DNA of 64,000 nt from an uncultured Atopobiaceae bacterium (lineage in GTDB: Bacteria > Actinomycetota > Coriobacteriia > Coriobacteriales > Atopobiaceae). The notes below the pieces were generated by a model that was given only the letters and a program-made list of their open reading frames with translations, was not told the origin of the DNA and searched no databases. Where the stretch lies: NCBI GenBank assembly GCA_947631545.1, contig CANRLS010000001.1:1-64000 (forward strand), in the 5' to 3' direction. Below are positions 42,885-50,752 of the stretch, in pieces. Position numbers and translations under genes: made by a program. Positions within the stretch are counted from its first letter, which is position 1. Every line of letters starts with the position of its first letter.

Positions 42885-42971
42885 CTAATAGTGTCGCCCG
42901 CTCAACCCCCTGAGTCAGTCGGGGCGGGTGTCGCCGTCACCTCTGATTCTAGCCGAGCCGCCGAGGAGTCG

Positions 42972-43055
42972 TTATCCCGCTGCGGCGACGCAGTATTGTA
43001 TGAAATTATCTTGGCAATAGCTGCACCCGCCGGCGACGAGCGCCAGCGGCTCATC
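42972..43055 (-). pseudogene. Leaderless third RiPP core, remnant precursor
   Basis: A frame ending at TAA (42972-42974) reads DEPLALVAGG and then CSYCQDNFIQYCVAAAG. The first part matches the end of the leader in the two complete precursors upstream (DEELAAVSGG, DEELAVVAGG), and the core again begins with Cys right after GG. The core has three Cys. The rest of the leader and any start codon are missing: going upstream the frame is open but has no ATG, GTG or ribosome site and runs into the preceding gene out of frame. It is best read as the 3' end of a third precursor whose leader was deleted. Confidence 0.6.
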
Positions 43056-43092
43056 CCTATCAATCGGTTTTGGAGCAGAACCAGCCCAGACG

Positions 43093-43380
43093 TCAATAGG
43101 CTAGGCTGCCGCAGTATTCGTGGAGATCGTCGGTGCAGCCGCCGGAGACCGCCGCCAGCTCCTCGTCCACGAGCTCGCCCTCGGCGGGAACCTCGAAGAC
43201 GAGGTCGTCCTCGGTGAGCGTGAAGCCGTTGTCGTTCGCGAGGGCGACGATTCGAGCGGCTACCTCGGGGCGATCCGCCTCGCTGGCGGCGTTCAGCTCG
43301 TTCACGAGGGCGGTCGCCTCGCCCATCAGCTCGTCGTCTTCGGAGGCGGCCTTCAGGATGGCCTTGAGGTTCTCGTTCAT
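43093..43380 (-). CDS. Nif11-type RiPP precursor peptide A
   Basis: 95 residues. The leader (1-81) is acidic and helical: NENLKAILKAASEDDELM, then AARIVALANDNGFTLTEDDL, the alternating pattern of Nif11-like leader peptides, ending VDEELAAVSGG. The GG is the expected cleavage site of a C39-type peptidase. The core is CTDDLHEYCGSLAY: 14 residues with two Cys. GAAGGGA lies 6 bases before the ATG at 43380; an ATG six bases earlier and a TTG are less well placed. The leader, ribosome site and upstream hairpin are identical to those of precursor B, but the core is not. No modifying enzyme or exporter lies next to it. Confidence 0.8.
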   Translation of the reverse strand: MNENLKAILKAASEDDELMGEATALVNELNAASEADRPEVAARIVALANDNGFTLTEDDLVFEVPAEGELVDEELAAVSGGCTDDLHEYCGSLAY

Positions 43381-43512
43381 GGTCATTCCCTTCAATGGTA
43401 CCTAGCGGGATGCGGTGGAGATCCTGGGCCGGATGGGAACCGGGAGGGCGCCACCGCATCCCCCTCTTGCTGATAGAGGATAGTTATTCACTATCCTGCA
43501 CGTCGATGATGA
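43152..43512. repeat. Direct repeat copy 1 (450-base period)
   Basis: This 361-base stretch matches 43602-43962 with only three differences that I can find, all in the last 30 bases. It covers the leader-coding part of precursor A, its 5' region and hairpin, and a relic of the last codons of the zinc dehydrogenase gene (the TATCCTGCA-CGTCGATGATGA end). The relic shows that the duplicated unit began in the 3' end of that gene. Confidence 0.9.
43407..43462 (-). promoter_or_regulatory. Leader hairpin upstream of precursor A
   Basis: GGGATGCGGTGG and CCACCGCATCCC form a perfect 12-base stem around a 32-base loop, ending 26 bases before the precursor start codon. There is no T-run after the stem. 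It could stabilise the mRNA, act as an attenuator or mark a transcript start region. Confidence 0.6.
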
Positions 43513-43539
43513 TTGGGTGCTATCTATTCGAACGAATAC

Positions 43540-43830
43540 TCAAAAGACCAATCCTTCGTGGATTTGTTCGCAGTGATCACCGCATCCGCCGCCAGCGACG
43601 ACCGCCAGCTCCTCGTCCACGAGCTCGCCCTCGGCGGGAACCTCGAAGACGAGGTCGTCCTCGGTGAGCGTGAAGCCGTTGTCGTTCGCGAGGGCGACGA
43701 TTCGAGCGGCTACCTCGGGGCGATCCGCCTCGCTGGCGGCGTTCAGCTCGTTCACGAGGGCGGTCGCCTCGCCCATCAGCTCGTCGTCTTCGGAGGCGGC
43801 CTTCAGGATGGCCTTGAGGTTCTCGTTCAT
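43540..43830 (-). CDS. Nif11-type RiPP precursor peptide B
   Basis: 96 residues. The leader is identical to that of precursor A up to VDEELA, then VVAGG. The core after GG is GCGDHCEQIHEGLVF: two Cys, two His and no Ser or Thr, so lanthionine formation from its own core is excluded. Thioether bonds made by radical SAM enzymes, disulfides or metal binding remain possible. The start ATG at 43830 has the same GAAGGGA ribosome site. In transcript order the zinc dehydrogenase comes first, then B, then A, then the leaderless remnant. Confidence 0.8.
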   Translation of the reverse strand: MNENLKAILKAASEDDELMGEATALVNELNAASEADRPEVAARIVALANDNGFTLTEDDLVFEVPAEGELVDEELAVVAGGGCGDHCEQIHEGLVF

Positions 43831-43962
43831 GGTCATTCCCTTCAATGGTACCTAGCGGGATGCGGTGGAGATCCTGGGCCGGATGGGAACCGGGAGGGCG
43901 CCACCGCATCCCCCTCTTGCTGATAGAGGATAGTCATTCGCTATCCTGCACATCGATGATGA
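43602..43962. repeat. Direct repeat copy 2 (450-base period)
   Basis: Counterpart of 43152-43512. Its last 29 bases are the genuine 3' end of the zinc dehydrogenase gene. Identity between the copies stops a few codons before the GG motif, so the core-coding parts are outside the conserved block. Confidence 0.9.
43857..43912 (-). promoter_or_regulatory. Leader hairpin upstream of precursor B
   Basis: Identical to the hairpin at 43407-43462: a 12-base perfect stem GGGATGCGGTGG/CCACCGCATCCC with a 32-base loop, lying between the zinc dehydrogenase stop and the precursor start. A smaller hairpin GGATAG-CTATCC spans the dehydrogenase stop codon at 43929-43947. Confidence 0.6.
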
Positions 43963-44977
43963 CCTTCATCGTCGATTCGCGGTTGTCATCGATGTACTTG
44001 TAGGCGTCGAGGTAGCGCTCGAACGGGAAGTGCTTCGACACGAGCGGCGCCAGATGGACCTTGCCCTCCTCGACGAGGCGGATGGCCTCCACGTAGTCCG
44101 GATGGCGATACATCATCGAGGTCTTGAGATCGAGCTCGTGGTCGTTCAGCACGGCGAGGTCGACCGTGGCCATGCCGGCGAAGACCGCCACGAGCACGAT
44201 GACGGAGCCCTTGCGGGCGTTGGCGATGGCCTGGCCCATGGTGACGTCGTTGCCGGCGCAGTCGTAGATGACGTCGGCCTTGTCGGGCCCGAAGGCCTCG
44301 ACGAGCGCCTCGCCGAAGTCCTTGTCCCGGGTGTTCACGGCCTCGTCAACGCCGCACTCGCGGGCGATGGAGAGGCGCAGGTCCGAGACGTCGGTGATGA
44401 GCACCTTGCGCGCGCCGAGGCCCTTGGCCACCTGCGCGACGAGGTTCCCGATGGGGCCGGCGCCGATGACGCAGACGTCAAGGCCCTCGACGTCGCCCAT
44501 CTGGCGCACGGCGTGGACGGCCACGGCGAGGGGCTCGATCATGGCGCCGTGCTCGTAGGACATGGTCTCCGGGAGCGGCGTCACCTTCGATGCGTCGACC
44601 ACGAAGTAGCGCGAGGCCGTCCCCGTGGTCTGAAAGCCCATGACCTTCAGGTTCTCGCAGAGGTTGTACTTGCCATGGGTGCAGGGATGGCATTCGCCGC
44701 AGGTGACCTGCGGCTCGATGGTCACCTTCTGGCCCACCTCGAGGTCATGCACGTCGGAGCCCACCTCGACGACCTCGCCGGAGACCTCGTGGCCCTGGGT
44801 CACAGGATAGGAGGTGAAGGGGTGCGTGCCGTGGTAGACGTGGATGTCGGAGCCGCAGACCCCGATGTTCATGATCTTGACCTTGACCTGGTCCGAGGCG
44901 ACCTCTGGCACCTCCACCTCGTGGAACTCGATCTCTCCCGGCGCGGTCATGACCTCTTGCAGCATCTTCTCGGCCAT
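43934..44977 (-). CDS. Zinc-dependent medium-chain alcohol dehydrogenase (polyol/threonine dehydrogenase type)
   Basis: 347 residues. Catalytic zinc ligands are in GVCGSDIH and GHEVSG; the structural zinc site is CGECHPCTHGKYNLC; the cofactor fold has VIGAGPIGNLVAQVAKGLGA, followed by an Asp (ITDVSD) that favours NAD(H). It resembles sorbitol, L-iditol or threonine dehydrogenases. GGGGAGGAGCGCCTG precedes the ATG at 44977. The RiPP precursors follow on the same strand, and its 3' end is part of the duplicated unit, but nothing shows it acts on the peptides. Substrate unknown. Confidence 0.88.
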   Translation of the reverse strand: MAEKMLQEVMTAPGEIEFHEVEVPEVASDQVKVKIMNIGVCGSDIHVYHGTHPFTSYPVTQGHEVSGEVVEVGSDVHDLEVGQKVTIEPQVTCGECHPCTHGKYNLCENLKVMGFQTTGTASRYFVVDASKVTPLPETMSYEHGAMIEPLAVAVHAVRQMGDVEGLDVCVIGAGPIGNLVAQVAKGLGARKVLITDVSDLRLSIARECGVDEAVNTRDKDFGEALVEAFGPDKADVIYDCAGNDVTMGQAIANARKGSVIVLVAVFAGMATVDLAVLNDHELDLKTSMMYRHPDYVEAIRLVEEGKVHLAPLVSKHFPFERYLDAYKYIDDNRESTMKVIIDVQDSE

Positions 44978-45106
44978 CAGGCGCTCCTCCCCATCCGCGG
45001 CACGCGCCTCACGCGCATGCGAACATGCCAAATCTAGCGCATGCGCGCCACGGCCATCGAGGAGATCGAGCGACCGGGGGAACGGCGATCTCCCATGTGG
45101 GGGTGT

Positions 45107-45307
45107 CTAGTTCGCCGGGACCTCCGAGTCACTCGAAGTCGCCTGGCACAAGGGGCAATCGATCCCGTGCTCTCCCAGCCACGCCTTCACCTGGTCGCCA
45201 TGGCGCTCCCAGATGACCGCGCCGCACACGATGCCGACCATCACGCTGAAGAGGACGAGCTTGAGCTCGCCGCCGACGATCCTCGTCACGATTCCCCGAT
45301 GTCCCAT
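45107..45307 (-). CDS. Small single-helix membrane protein with C-terminal CPLC
   Basis: 66 residues. After a short basic start (MGHRGIVTRIVGGELK) comes one hydrophobic helix (about 17-34), then a charged segment WERHGDQVKAWLGEHGID and CPLC, ending in a Ser/Asp-rich tail. GGGAG lies 5 bases before the ATG at 45307, which supports translation. CPLC could bind a metal or form a redox pair on one face of the membrane. I do not recognise a family. It lies between the SDR and zinc dehydrogenase genes. Confidence 0.6.
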   Translation of the reverse strand: MGHRGIVTRIVGGELKLVLFSVMVGIVCGAVIWERHGDQVKAWLGEHGIDCPLCQATSSDSEVPAN

Positions 45308-45556
45308 TGCGGCTCCCATCTCGAGTGCTTCGTTACCGGGAACGTACCCAACCTCAGGGCGCAGGCAGCGGACGGCGCCGAGTTCGAGCGCTAGGGCGAG
45401 ATTTCCTCGAGGCCGCTCGCGGTCTCGAAGCCCATGCGCGCCCGAGTGCCCGCGTTGGCGGAGCGCCCCTGCGCCTCCGCCGCCTTGGGACGCCGCTTCA
45501 GACCGGAAACGGTCATAGTCGAGGCGTCGCATACCACTCCGTCGAAAGGATCCCCC

Positions 45557-46303
45557 ATGCTCTTGGAAGGCAAGGTCGCCGTCGTCACCGGCGGTACCCG
45601 CGGCATCGGGCTCGCCATCGTCAAGTCGTTCCTGCGCCATGGCGCGAGCGTCACCCTCTGCGGCTCGCGAAAGGAGACCGTCGAGAAGGCCCTCGCGACG
45701 ATCGAGGACTTCATGCCCGGCGCCCCCGTGCGCGGCGCCCACCCCGACCTCACCGACGAGGCCGAGGTGAGGGCCTGCCTCGACGAGACCATCGGCGCCT
45801 TCGGGCACCTCGACATCATGGTCAACAACGCCGGCATCTCCCAGTCGACGCCGCTCCTTTCCTATACGGCCGAGGAGTTCCAGAAGGTGCTCGACCTGAA
45901 CATCCTCGCCGTCTTCAACGGCTGCCAGGCCGCCGCGAAGGTCTTCTCGGAGCAGGGTTCGGGCGTCATCCTCAACACGAGCTCCGTCGTGTCGCTCTAC
46001 GGCCAGGCTGCGGGCGTGGGCTATCCCGCCTCGAAGTTCGCCGTGAACGGCATGACCAAGTCGCTCGCCCGCGAGCTCGGGCCCAAGGGCATCCGCGTGA
46101 ACGCCGTGGCCCCCGGCGTCACCGCCACCGATATGGTGGCCGCGCTTCCGGAGGAGATGATCGCGCGCGTCTCGGCCGGCATCCCGCTCGGGCGCCCCGG
46201 CGAGCCCGAGGAGGTGGCCAACGTCTTCAGCTTCCTCGCCTCCGACAAGGCCTCCTACGTGACGGGCTGCGTCGTCTCGGTCGATGGCGGCGCGGTCATC
46301 TAG
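45557..46303 (+). CDS. Short-chain dehydrogenase/reductase, BaiA-like
   Basis: 248 residues, classical SDR. TGGTRGIG (residues 11-18) binds the cofactor, NNAGI is at 90-94, Ser142-143 with Tyr156-x3-Lys160 (YPASK) form the catalytic site. Segments such as HPDLTD, FNGCQAAAKVF, GVGYPASKFAV, VAPGVTATDM and EPEEVANVFSFLASD follow the 3-alpha-hydroxysteroid dehydrogenase BaiA of bile-acid 7-dehydroxylating clostridia closely. Steroid or bile-acid oxidation is thus a real possibility; 3-oxoacyl-ACP reductase (FabG-like) activity is the alternative. AAAGGA precedes the ATG at 45557. Single gene. Confidence 0.82.
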   Translation: MLLEGKVAVVTGGTRGIGLAIVKSFLRHGASVTLCGSRKETVEKALATIEDFMPGAPVRGAHPDLTDEAEVRACLDETIGAFGHLDIMVNNAGISQSTPLLSYTAEEFQKVLDLNILAVFNGCQAAAKVFSEQGSGVILNTSSVVSLYGQAAGVGYPASKFAVNGMTKSLARELGPKGIRVNAVAPGVTATDMVAALPEEMIARVSAGIPLGRPGEPEEVANVFSFLASDKASYVTGCVVSVDGGAVI

Positions 46304-46503
46304 GCCCATCGGTCCGGCTGGATCGCGCCAATCGACCGCGTCCGCAACCGTCGCGTCCCCATAGCCGCCGTCCGGCCCTTCGCCTTCCGTGAGGGGCCGG
46401 CGCGTTGGACGGGGAGCATGACCGTCGGGCCATCGGGGGTTGCGGGCCCGGCCCTTCGGGAAGAACATTGAGCGTCGGACTGCATTCGGAGAAAGGGGTT
46501 CCC

Positions 46504-47058
46504 ATGGCCAAGACCTGTGCCGTCATGCTCGGAGAGGGCTTCGAGGAAGTCGAGGCGCTCGCCTCCGTCGACGCCCTCCGACGCGCCGGCGTGGAGGTGA
46601 CGACGGTCTCCGTCATGCACGATCAGATCGTCCAGGGCTCCCACAGGATCCCCGTCATCGCCGATGCCAAGGTGGGCGAGGTCGACCTCGGGGACTTCGA
46701 CCTCGTCGTGCTCCCCGGCGGCATGCCCGGCACCACCAACCTCGGCGAATGCGAAGAGCTGCACCGCGCCATCGTGAACCGCATGGCAGCCGGCCTCAAG
46801 GTCTCGGCGATCTGCGCGGCGCCGAGCCTCCTCGCCACGTGGGGGCTCCTCGACGGCCGCACGGCCACCTGCTATCCCGGGTTCGAGACGGAGTTCCCCG
46901 AGGGCGTGCGCCCGGACGAGCCCGGCGTCTTCTGGGACGACAACCTCATCACGGCGAGCGGCCCGGGCTTCGCCATCCCCTTCGCCCTCGCCAACGTGAA
47001 GACCCTCATGGGCGAGGAGGCGGCCGAGAAGGTGGCCGCTGGCATGCTCGTCAAGTAA
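46504..47058 (+). CDS. DJ-1/PfpI family protein
   Basis: 184 residues. EGFEEVEALASVD at the start (with the conserved Glu) and the nucleophile elbow SAICAAPSLL (Cys near residue 103) identify the DJ-1/ThiJ/PfpI family. Members act as glyoxalases, deglycases or chaperones in the cytoplasm; the DJ-1/YajL branch fits the length and motifs best. GGAGAAAGGGG precedes the ATG. The maf gene follows after 9 bases. Confidence 0.9.
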   Translation: MAKTCAVMLGEGFEEVEALASVDALRRAGVEVTTVSVMHDQIVQGSHRIPVIADAKVGEVDLGDFDLVVLPGGMPGTTNLGECEELHRAIVNRMAAGLKVSAICAAPSLLATWGLLDGRTATCYPGFETEFPEGVRPDEPGVFWDDNLITASGPGFAIPFALANVKTLMGEEAAEKVAAGMLVK

Positions 47059-47067
47059 GGCGCGCCG

Positions 47068-47649
<582 letters not shown>

Positions 47650-47698
47650 GCGCGAGGGTACCGACGCCCTCGCGACCGCGCAGAGGAAAGGCCATCCC

Positions 47699-48664
47699 AT
47701 GCCAGACATCCGCCGTATTCCCGGCTTCTTCCTCGGCCACGCCACACTCGCGGAGGCCGGGACCGGCTGCACGGCCATCGTCTGCCCCGAGGGCGCGACG
47801 GGCGCGGTCGACGTCCGCGGCGGCGCCCCCGCCACCCGCGAGACCGACCTCCTCCGCCCCGAGGAGACGGTGGACGCCGTCCATGCGGTGGTGCTCTCGG
47901 GCGGATCGGCCTTCGGACTCGCCGCCGCCTCCGGAGCGGCCGAGGAGCTGGAGCGAAGGGGCCTCGGACTCGACATGGGCGTCTGCAGGGTGCCCATCGT
48001 GAGCTCGGCCTGCCTCTTCGACCTCACCGTGGGAAGCGCCTCGGTGCGCCCAGGGATCGCCGAAGGACGAGCGGCCGTGGCGGATGCCCTGGAGGCCGAT
48101 GCGGAGGAGCCGCTCCCCGTGGGCAACGTCGGCGCCGGCACTGGCTGCACCGTGGGCAAGTTCCTGGGACCGGAGCGGTCGATGAAGGGCGGCCTCGGCA
48201 CGGCCGTCGCCTGCGCAGGAGAGCTCCTCGTGGGCGCCGTGGCGGCCGTGAACGCCGTGGGCGACGTCCTGGACGCCTCTGGCACGGTCGTCGCCGGAGC
48301 GAGGTCGACGGGCGATGCGAAGGCGCCCCTCCCGCTTGCGGATGCCCTCGGCGCCATGGCCGCGGGCGCGGCCGATCTGGCGCCCCGCGCGAACACGACC
48401 ATCAGCTGCATCGTCACCAACGCCCGGCTCGCCAAGCCCCAAGCGCTTCGCGTGGCCCAGATGGCGGCCGACGCCTACGCCATGGCGATCGTGCCCGCCC
48501 ATACCTCCATGGATGGCGACAGCATCTTCTGCCTGGCATCGGGAAGGGTGGCGGCGGAGCAGGACCTGGTGGGCCTCCTCGCCGTCCAGGCGCTCTCGGA
48601 GGCCATCGTCTGCGCCTGCGCCCGTGCGAAGGGCGCCTTCGGGCTCCCCGGCGCGGGCGATTGA
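47699..48664 (+). CDS. P1 family peptidase (DmpA-like aminopeptidase)
   Basis: 321 residues. GFFLGHATLAEAGTGCTAIVCP, VHAVVLSGGSAFGLAAASG, VGNVGAGTGCTVGK and ANTTISCIVTNARL match the P1/DmpA family, which self-cleaves just before a Ser or Thr to make an active Ntn-type enzyme; the Thr in ANTT is the likely new N-terminus (near residue 239). These enzymes release N-terminal residues from peptides or beta-amino acids. GAGGAAAGGCCATCCC precedes the ATG. It follows maf by 49 bases. Confidence 0.9.
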   Translation: MPDIRRIPGFFLGHATLAEAGTGCTAIVCPEGATGAVDVRGGAPATRETDLLRPEETVDAVHAVVLSGGSAFGLAAASGAAEELERRGLGLDMGVCRVPIVSSACLFDLTVGSASVRPGIAEGRAAVADALEADAEEPLPVGNVGAGTGCTVGKFLGPERSMKGGLGTAVACAGELLVGAVAAVNAVGDVLDASGTVVAGARSTGDAKAPLPLADALGAMAAGAADLAPRANTTISCIVTNARLAKPQALRVAQMAADAYAMAIVPAHTSMDGDSIFCLASGRVAAEQDLVGLLAVQALSEAIVCACARAKGAFGLPGAGD

Positions 48665-48799
48665 TCGAGGGGGCCGCCCGCTCGCCCGCCTGGCGCCGGG
48701 CCTCCTCGAAGAGCGCGCTCCCCGTCTCGCCACGCGGCCCAACCGGTCGGCGGGCTCGGTATAAGCTTCTCCTCGGGCCACAGATCGGGAGGAGAGGCA

Positions 48800-49627
48800 A
48801 TGTACAGGATCGTCGCCTGCGACATGGATGAGACCTTCATCGGCCGCGACCACCTCGTGAACCCAGGGAACTACCGGGCCGTGCGCCTCATGCGCGAGGC
48901 CGGGGTCAAGTTCGTGGTGGCCACGGGGCGGCCCTTCTACTCGGTCCTGGGCACCCTCGCCGCCCTCGGCACCAGGGACGCTCCCGACGAGTACACGATC
49001 ACCTTCAACGGCGGCTACGTCTGCGCGAACGACGGCACGCCCCTCGCGAGCCATACCCTCACGGTCGCCCAGGCCCAAGATCTCTACGATTTCGGCTCCG
49101 AACTGGGGCTCTGCCAGCACATCTACCTCTTGGACCGGACGCTCGTGGCGAACATCACCGACTACGAGAAGAGCTACCTCAACGGCCGCATGGAGGTCGA
49201 GGATCTGCCCGCGGAAGACCTCGCAGCCCTCGACGAGCCCATCTACAAGCTCCTCTACCACAGCGACGACTTCGCCTACCTGCACGATGTGAAAGATCGC
49301 ATGGATGCGGAGCTCCCGGATCTCATGGCCGGCCTCGAGGTCTCCTTCTCGGCCGAGCGCTACCTGGAGTTCAACCCCAAGGGCGTGGACAAGGGCACGG
49401 GCCTCGCCGACGTGGCTAACTACCTCGGCGTTCCGATGGCGGAGACCATCGGCGTCGGCGACTCGGCGAACGACCTCGCCATGCTCCTCGATGCCGGGCT
49501 CGGGCTCGCCGTGGCCAACGTCTCGGAGACGATCCGCGACCGGGTCTCGACCGTGCTCAAGAGCGAATGCGAGGACGCGGCCCTCATGGAGGTCTACGAG
49601 CGCTTCATCGCGCCGGACATCGCCTAG
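48800..49627 (+). CDS. HAD-superfamily hydrolase, Cof type
   Basis: 275 residues. CDMDETFIG holds the nucleophilic Asp, VVATGRPF motif II, and IGVGDSANDLAMLLDAG motif IV; a C2B cap domain lies between. Motif I reads DMDET, in place of the usual DxDGT. A phosphatase for sugar phosphates or pyridoxal phosphate is likely. GGGAGGAGAGGCA precedes the ATG. It stands alone after the P1 peptidase gene, with 135 bases between. Confidence 0.88.
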   Translation: MYRIVACDMDETFIGRDHLVNPGNYRAVRLMREAGVKFVVATGRPFYSVLGTLAALGTRDAPDEYTITFNGGYVCANDGTPLASHTLTVAQAQDLYDFGSELGLCQHIYLLDRTLVANITDYEKSYLNGRMEVEDLPAEDLAALDEPIYKLLYHSDDFAYLHDVKDRMDAELPDLMAGLEVSFSAERYLEFNPKGVDKGTGLADVANYLGVPMAETIGVGDSANDLAMLLDAGLGLAVANVSETIRDRVSTVLKSECEDAALMEVYERFIAPDIA

Positions 49628-49680
49628 GACTGCGGAGGGGGAAAGGTCGCGAAGCGGCCCCGAAGGCGGGGGGCGGCTCC

Positions 49681-50736
49681 TTAGTTGAAGCCGAAGACGC
49701 TATGGGCGATGCGGTACATCCCGATCGTCACGGCCTCGCCCGCCTTGGTGGGCAGGTTGGCGAGGATCCCCAGGAGCGTCATGCGCGCGTGGCGGTACAT
49801 CCGGATGTCGTAGCTCTTGAAGTACTCCCAGAGCGCCGTCATGTCGTCCATGGCGCCCGGCACATCGGAAAGGCGCGCGAAGATCGCGCTCACCGTGAGC
49901 GTCATCGTGAGCGAATGGAGCATGTAGTTGCGAAGCTTCACGCTCTTCACGTCGTCATAGAGATGGTAGGCGTCGATGAGGATCTTCGAGACGCGCAGCT
50001 GATGGTCGATGCGGCTCGCCATGACCTTCTCGTTCACCGATTGGTCCTCGCGGCCGATGTAGTAGCGGTAGAGGTCCACATCGAGGTAGTAGAGGGTCTT
50101 GCAACGGGGCAGCGGCACGAAGGCGTAGATGTTGTCCACGTAGAACGTGTGGGGCGGCAGCGGCAGCCCGCCATGGGAGCGGAGGATCTCGGTCTTGTAG
50201 GTGAGGCTGTGCATGAGGATGTTCTGGGCGTAGCCGAAGTGGCCGATCTCGTCCCAGGTCATCACCTTGTTGGGCTTGAGGGCGCTCCGGTAGTCGATGG
50301 CCTTGGAGGAGCCGTCGTCGGCGTGCTCGTAGACGTAGTTGTTGATGACCAGATCAACCGGGTCGCCGCCCTCGATGAAGCCCCTGAGCGTGCCCAGGAG
50401 CTCGTGGAAGGCGTCGGTGCTGTACCAGTCGTCGGAGTCGCAGACCTTGTAGTAGACGCCGCGAGCGTTGGCGAGCGCCGTGAGCACCGCCGTGCCGTGG
50501 CCGCCGTTCTCCTGATGGACCGCCTTGACGATGTTGGGGAAGCGCCGCTCCCAGCCCTGGGCCTTCTCCCACGTATCGTCCTTTGTGGAGCCGTCATCGA
50601 CGATGACGATCTCGACGTCGTCGGCGTAGTCCGAACCCTCCAGGATCGCCGAGATGGCGTTGTCCATGTATTCGGACGAGTTGTAGCAGGGGATGCCGAT
50701 GGTGATCGTCTTCTGCAAGGTGCTCGTCCCTTCCAT
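49681..50736 (-). CDS. Family 2 glycosyltransferase
   Basis: 351 residues. The GT-A fold begins with TIGIPCYNSSEYM and has IVIVDDGSTKDDT, a donor-site HQENGGHGTAV and the metal-binding VCDSDDWYS. No membrane helix is clear, so it is a cytoplasmic or peripheral enzyme that transfers a sugar to a cell-wall or capsule acceptor. It follows glf by 16 bases, so the donor may be UDP-galactofuranose and the product a galactan or decorated polymer; that is inferred from context. Confidence 0.88.
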   Translation of the reverse strand: MEGTSTLQKTITIGIPCYNSSEYMDNAISAILEGSDYADDVEIVIVDDGSTKDDTWEKAQGWERRFPNIVKAVHQENGGHGTAVLTALANARGVYYKVCDSDDWYSTDAFHELLGTLRGFIEGGDPVDLVINNYVYEHADDGSSKAIDYRSALKPNKVMTWDEIGHFGYAQNILMHSLTYKTEILRSHGGLPLPPHTFYVDNIYAFVPLPRCKTLYYLDVDLYRYYIGREDQSVNEKVMASRIDHQLRVSKILIDAYHLYDDVKSVKLRNYMLHSLTMTLTVSAIFARLSDVPGAMDDMTALWEYFKSYDIRMYRHARMTLLGILANLPTKAGEAVTIGMYRIAHSVFGFN

Positions 50737-50752
50737 TCTTCGCCGAAGCGCC

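Noticed and set aside
42902-43459. 185-residue frame running through precursor A in another frame
   Set aside because: The leader frame has a proper start, ribosome site and Nif11-like pattern; the alternative is Arg/Gly-rich shadow sequence.
43934-44977. Zinc dehydrogenase as the RiPP tailoring enzyme
   Set aside because: It matches polyol or threonine dehydrogenases throughout and has no peptide-binding (RRE) domain; adjacency is explained by the duplication starting in its 3' end.
42900-45310. CRISPR array or prophage in the accessory patch
   Set aside because: Only a two-copy 450-base duplication is present; there are no short regularly spaced repeats, integrase, or phage structural genes.
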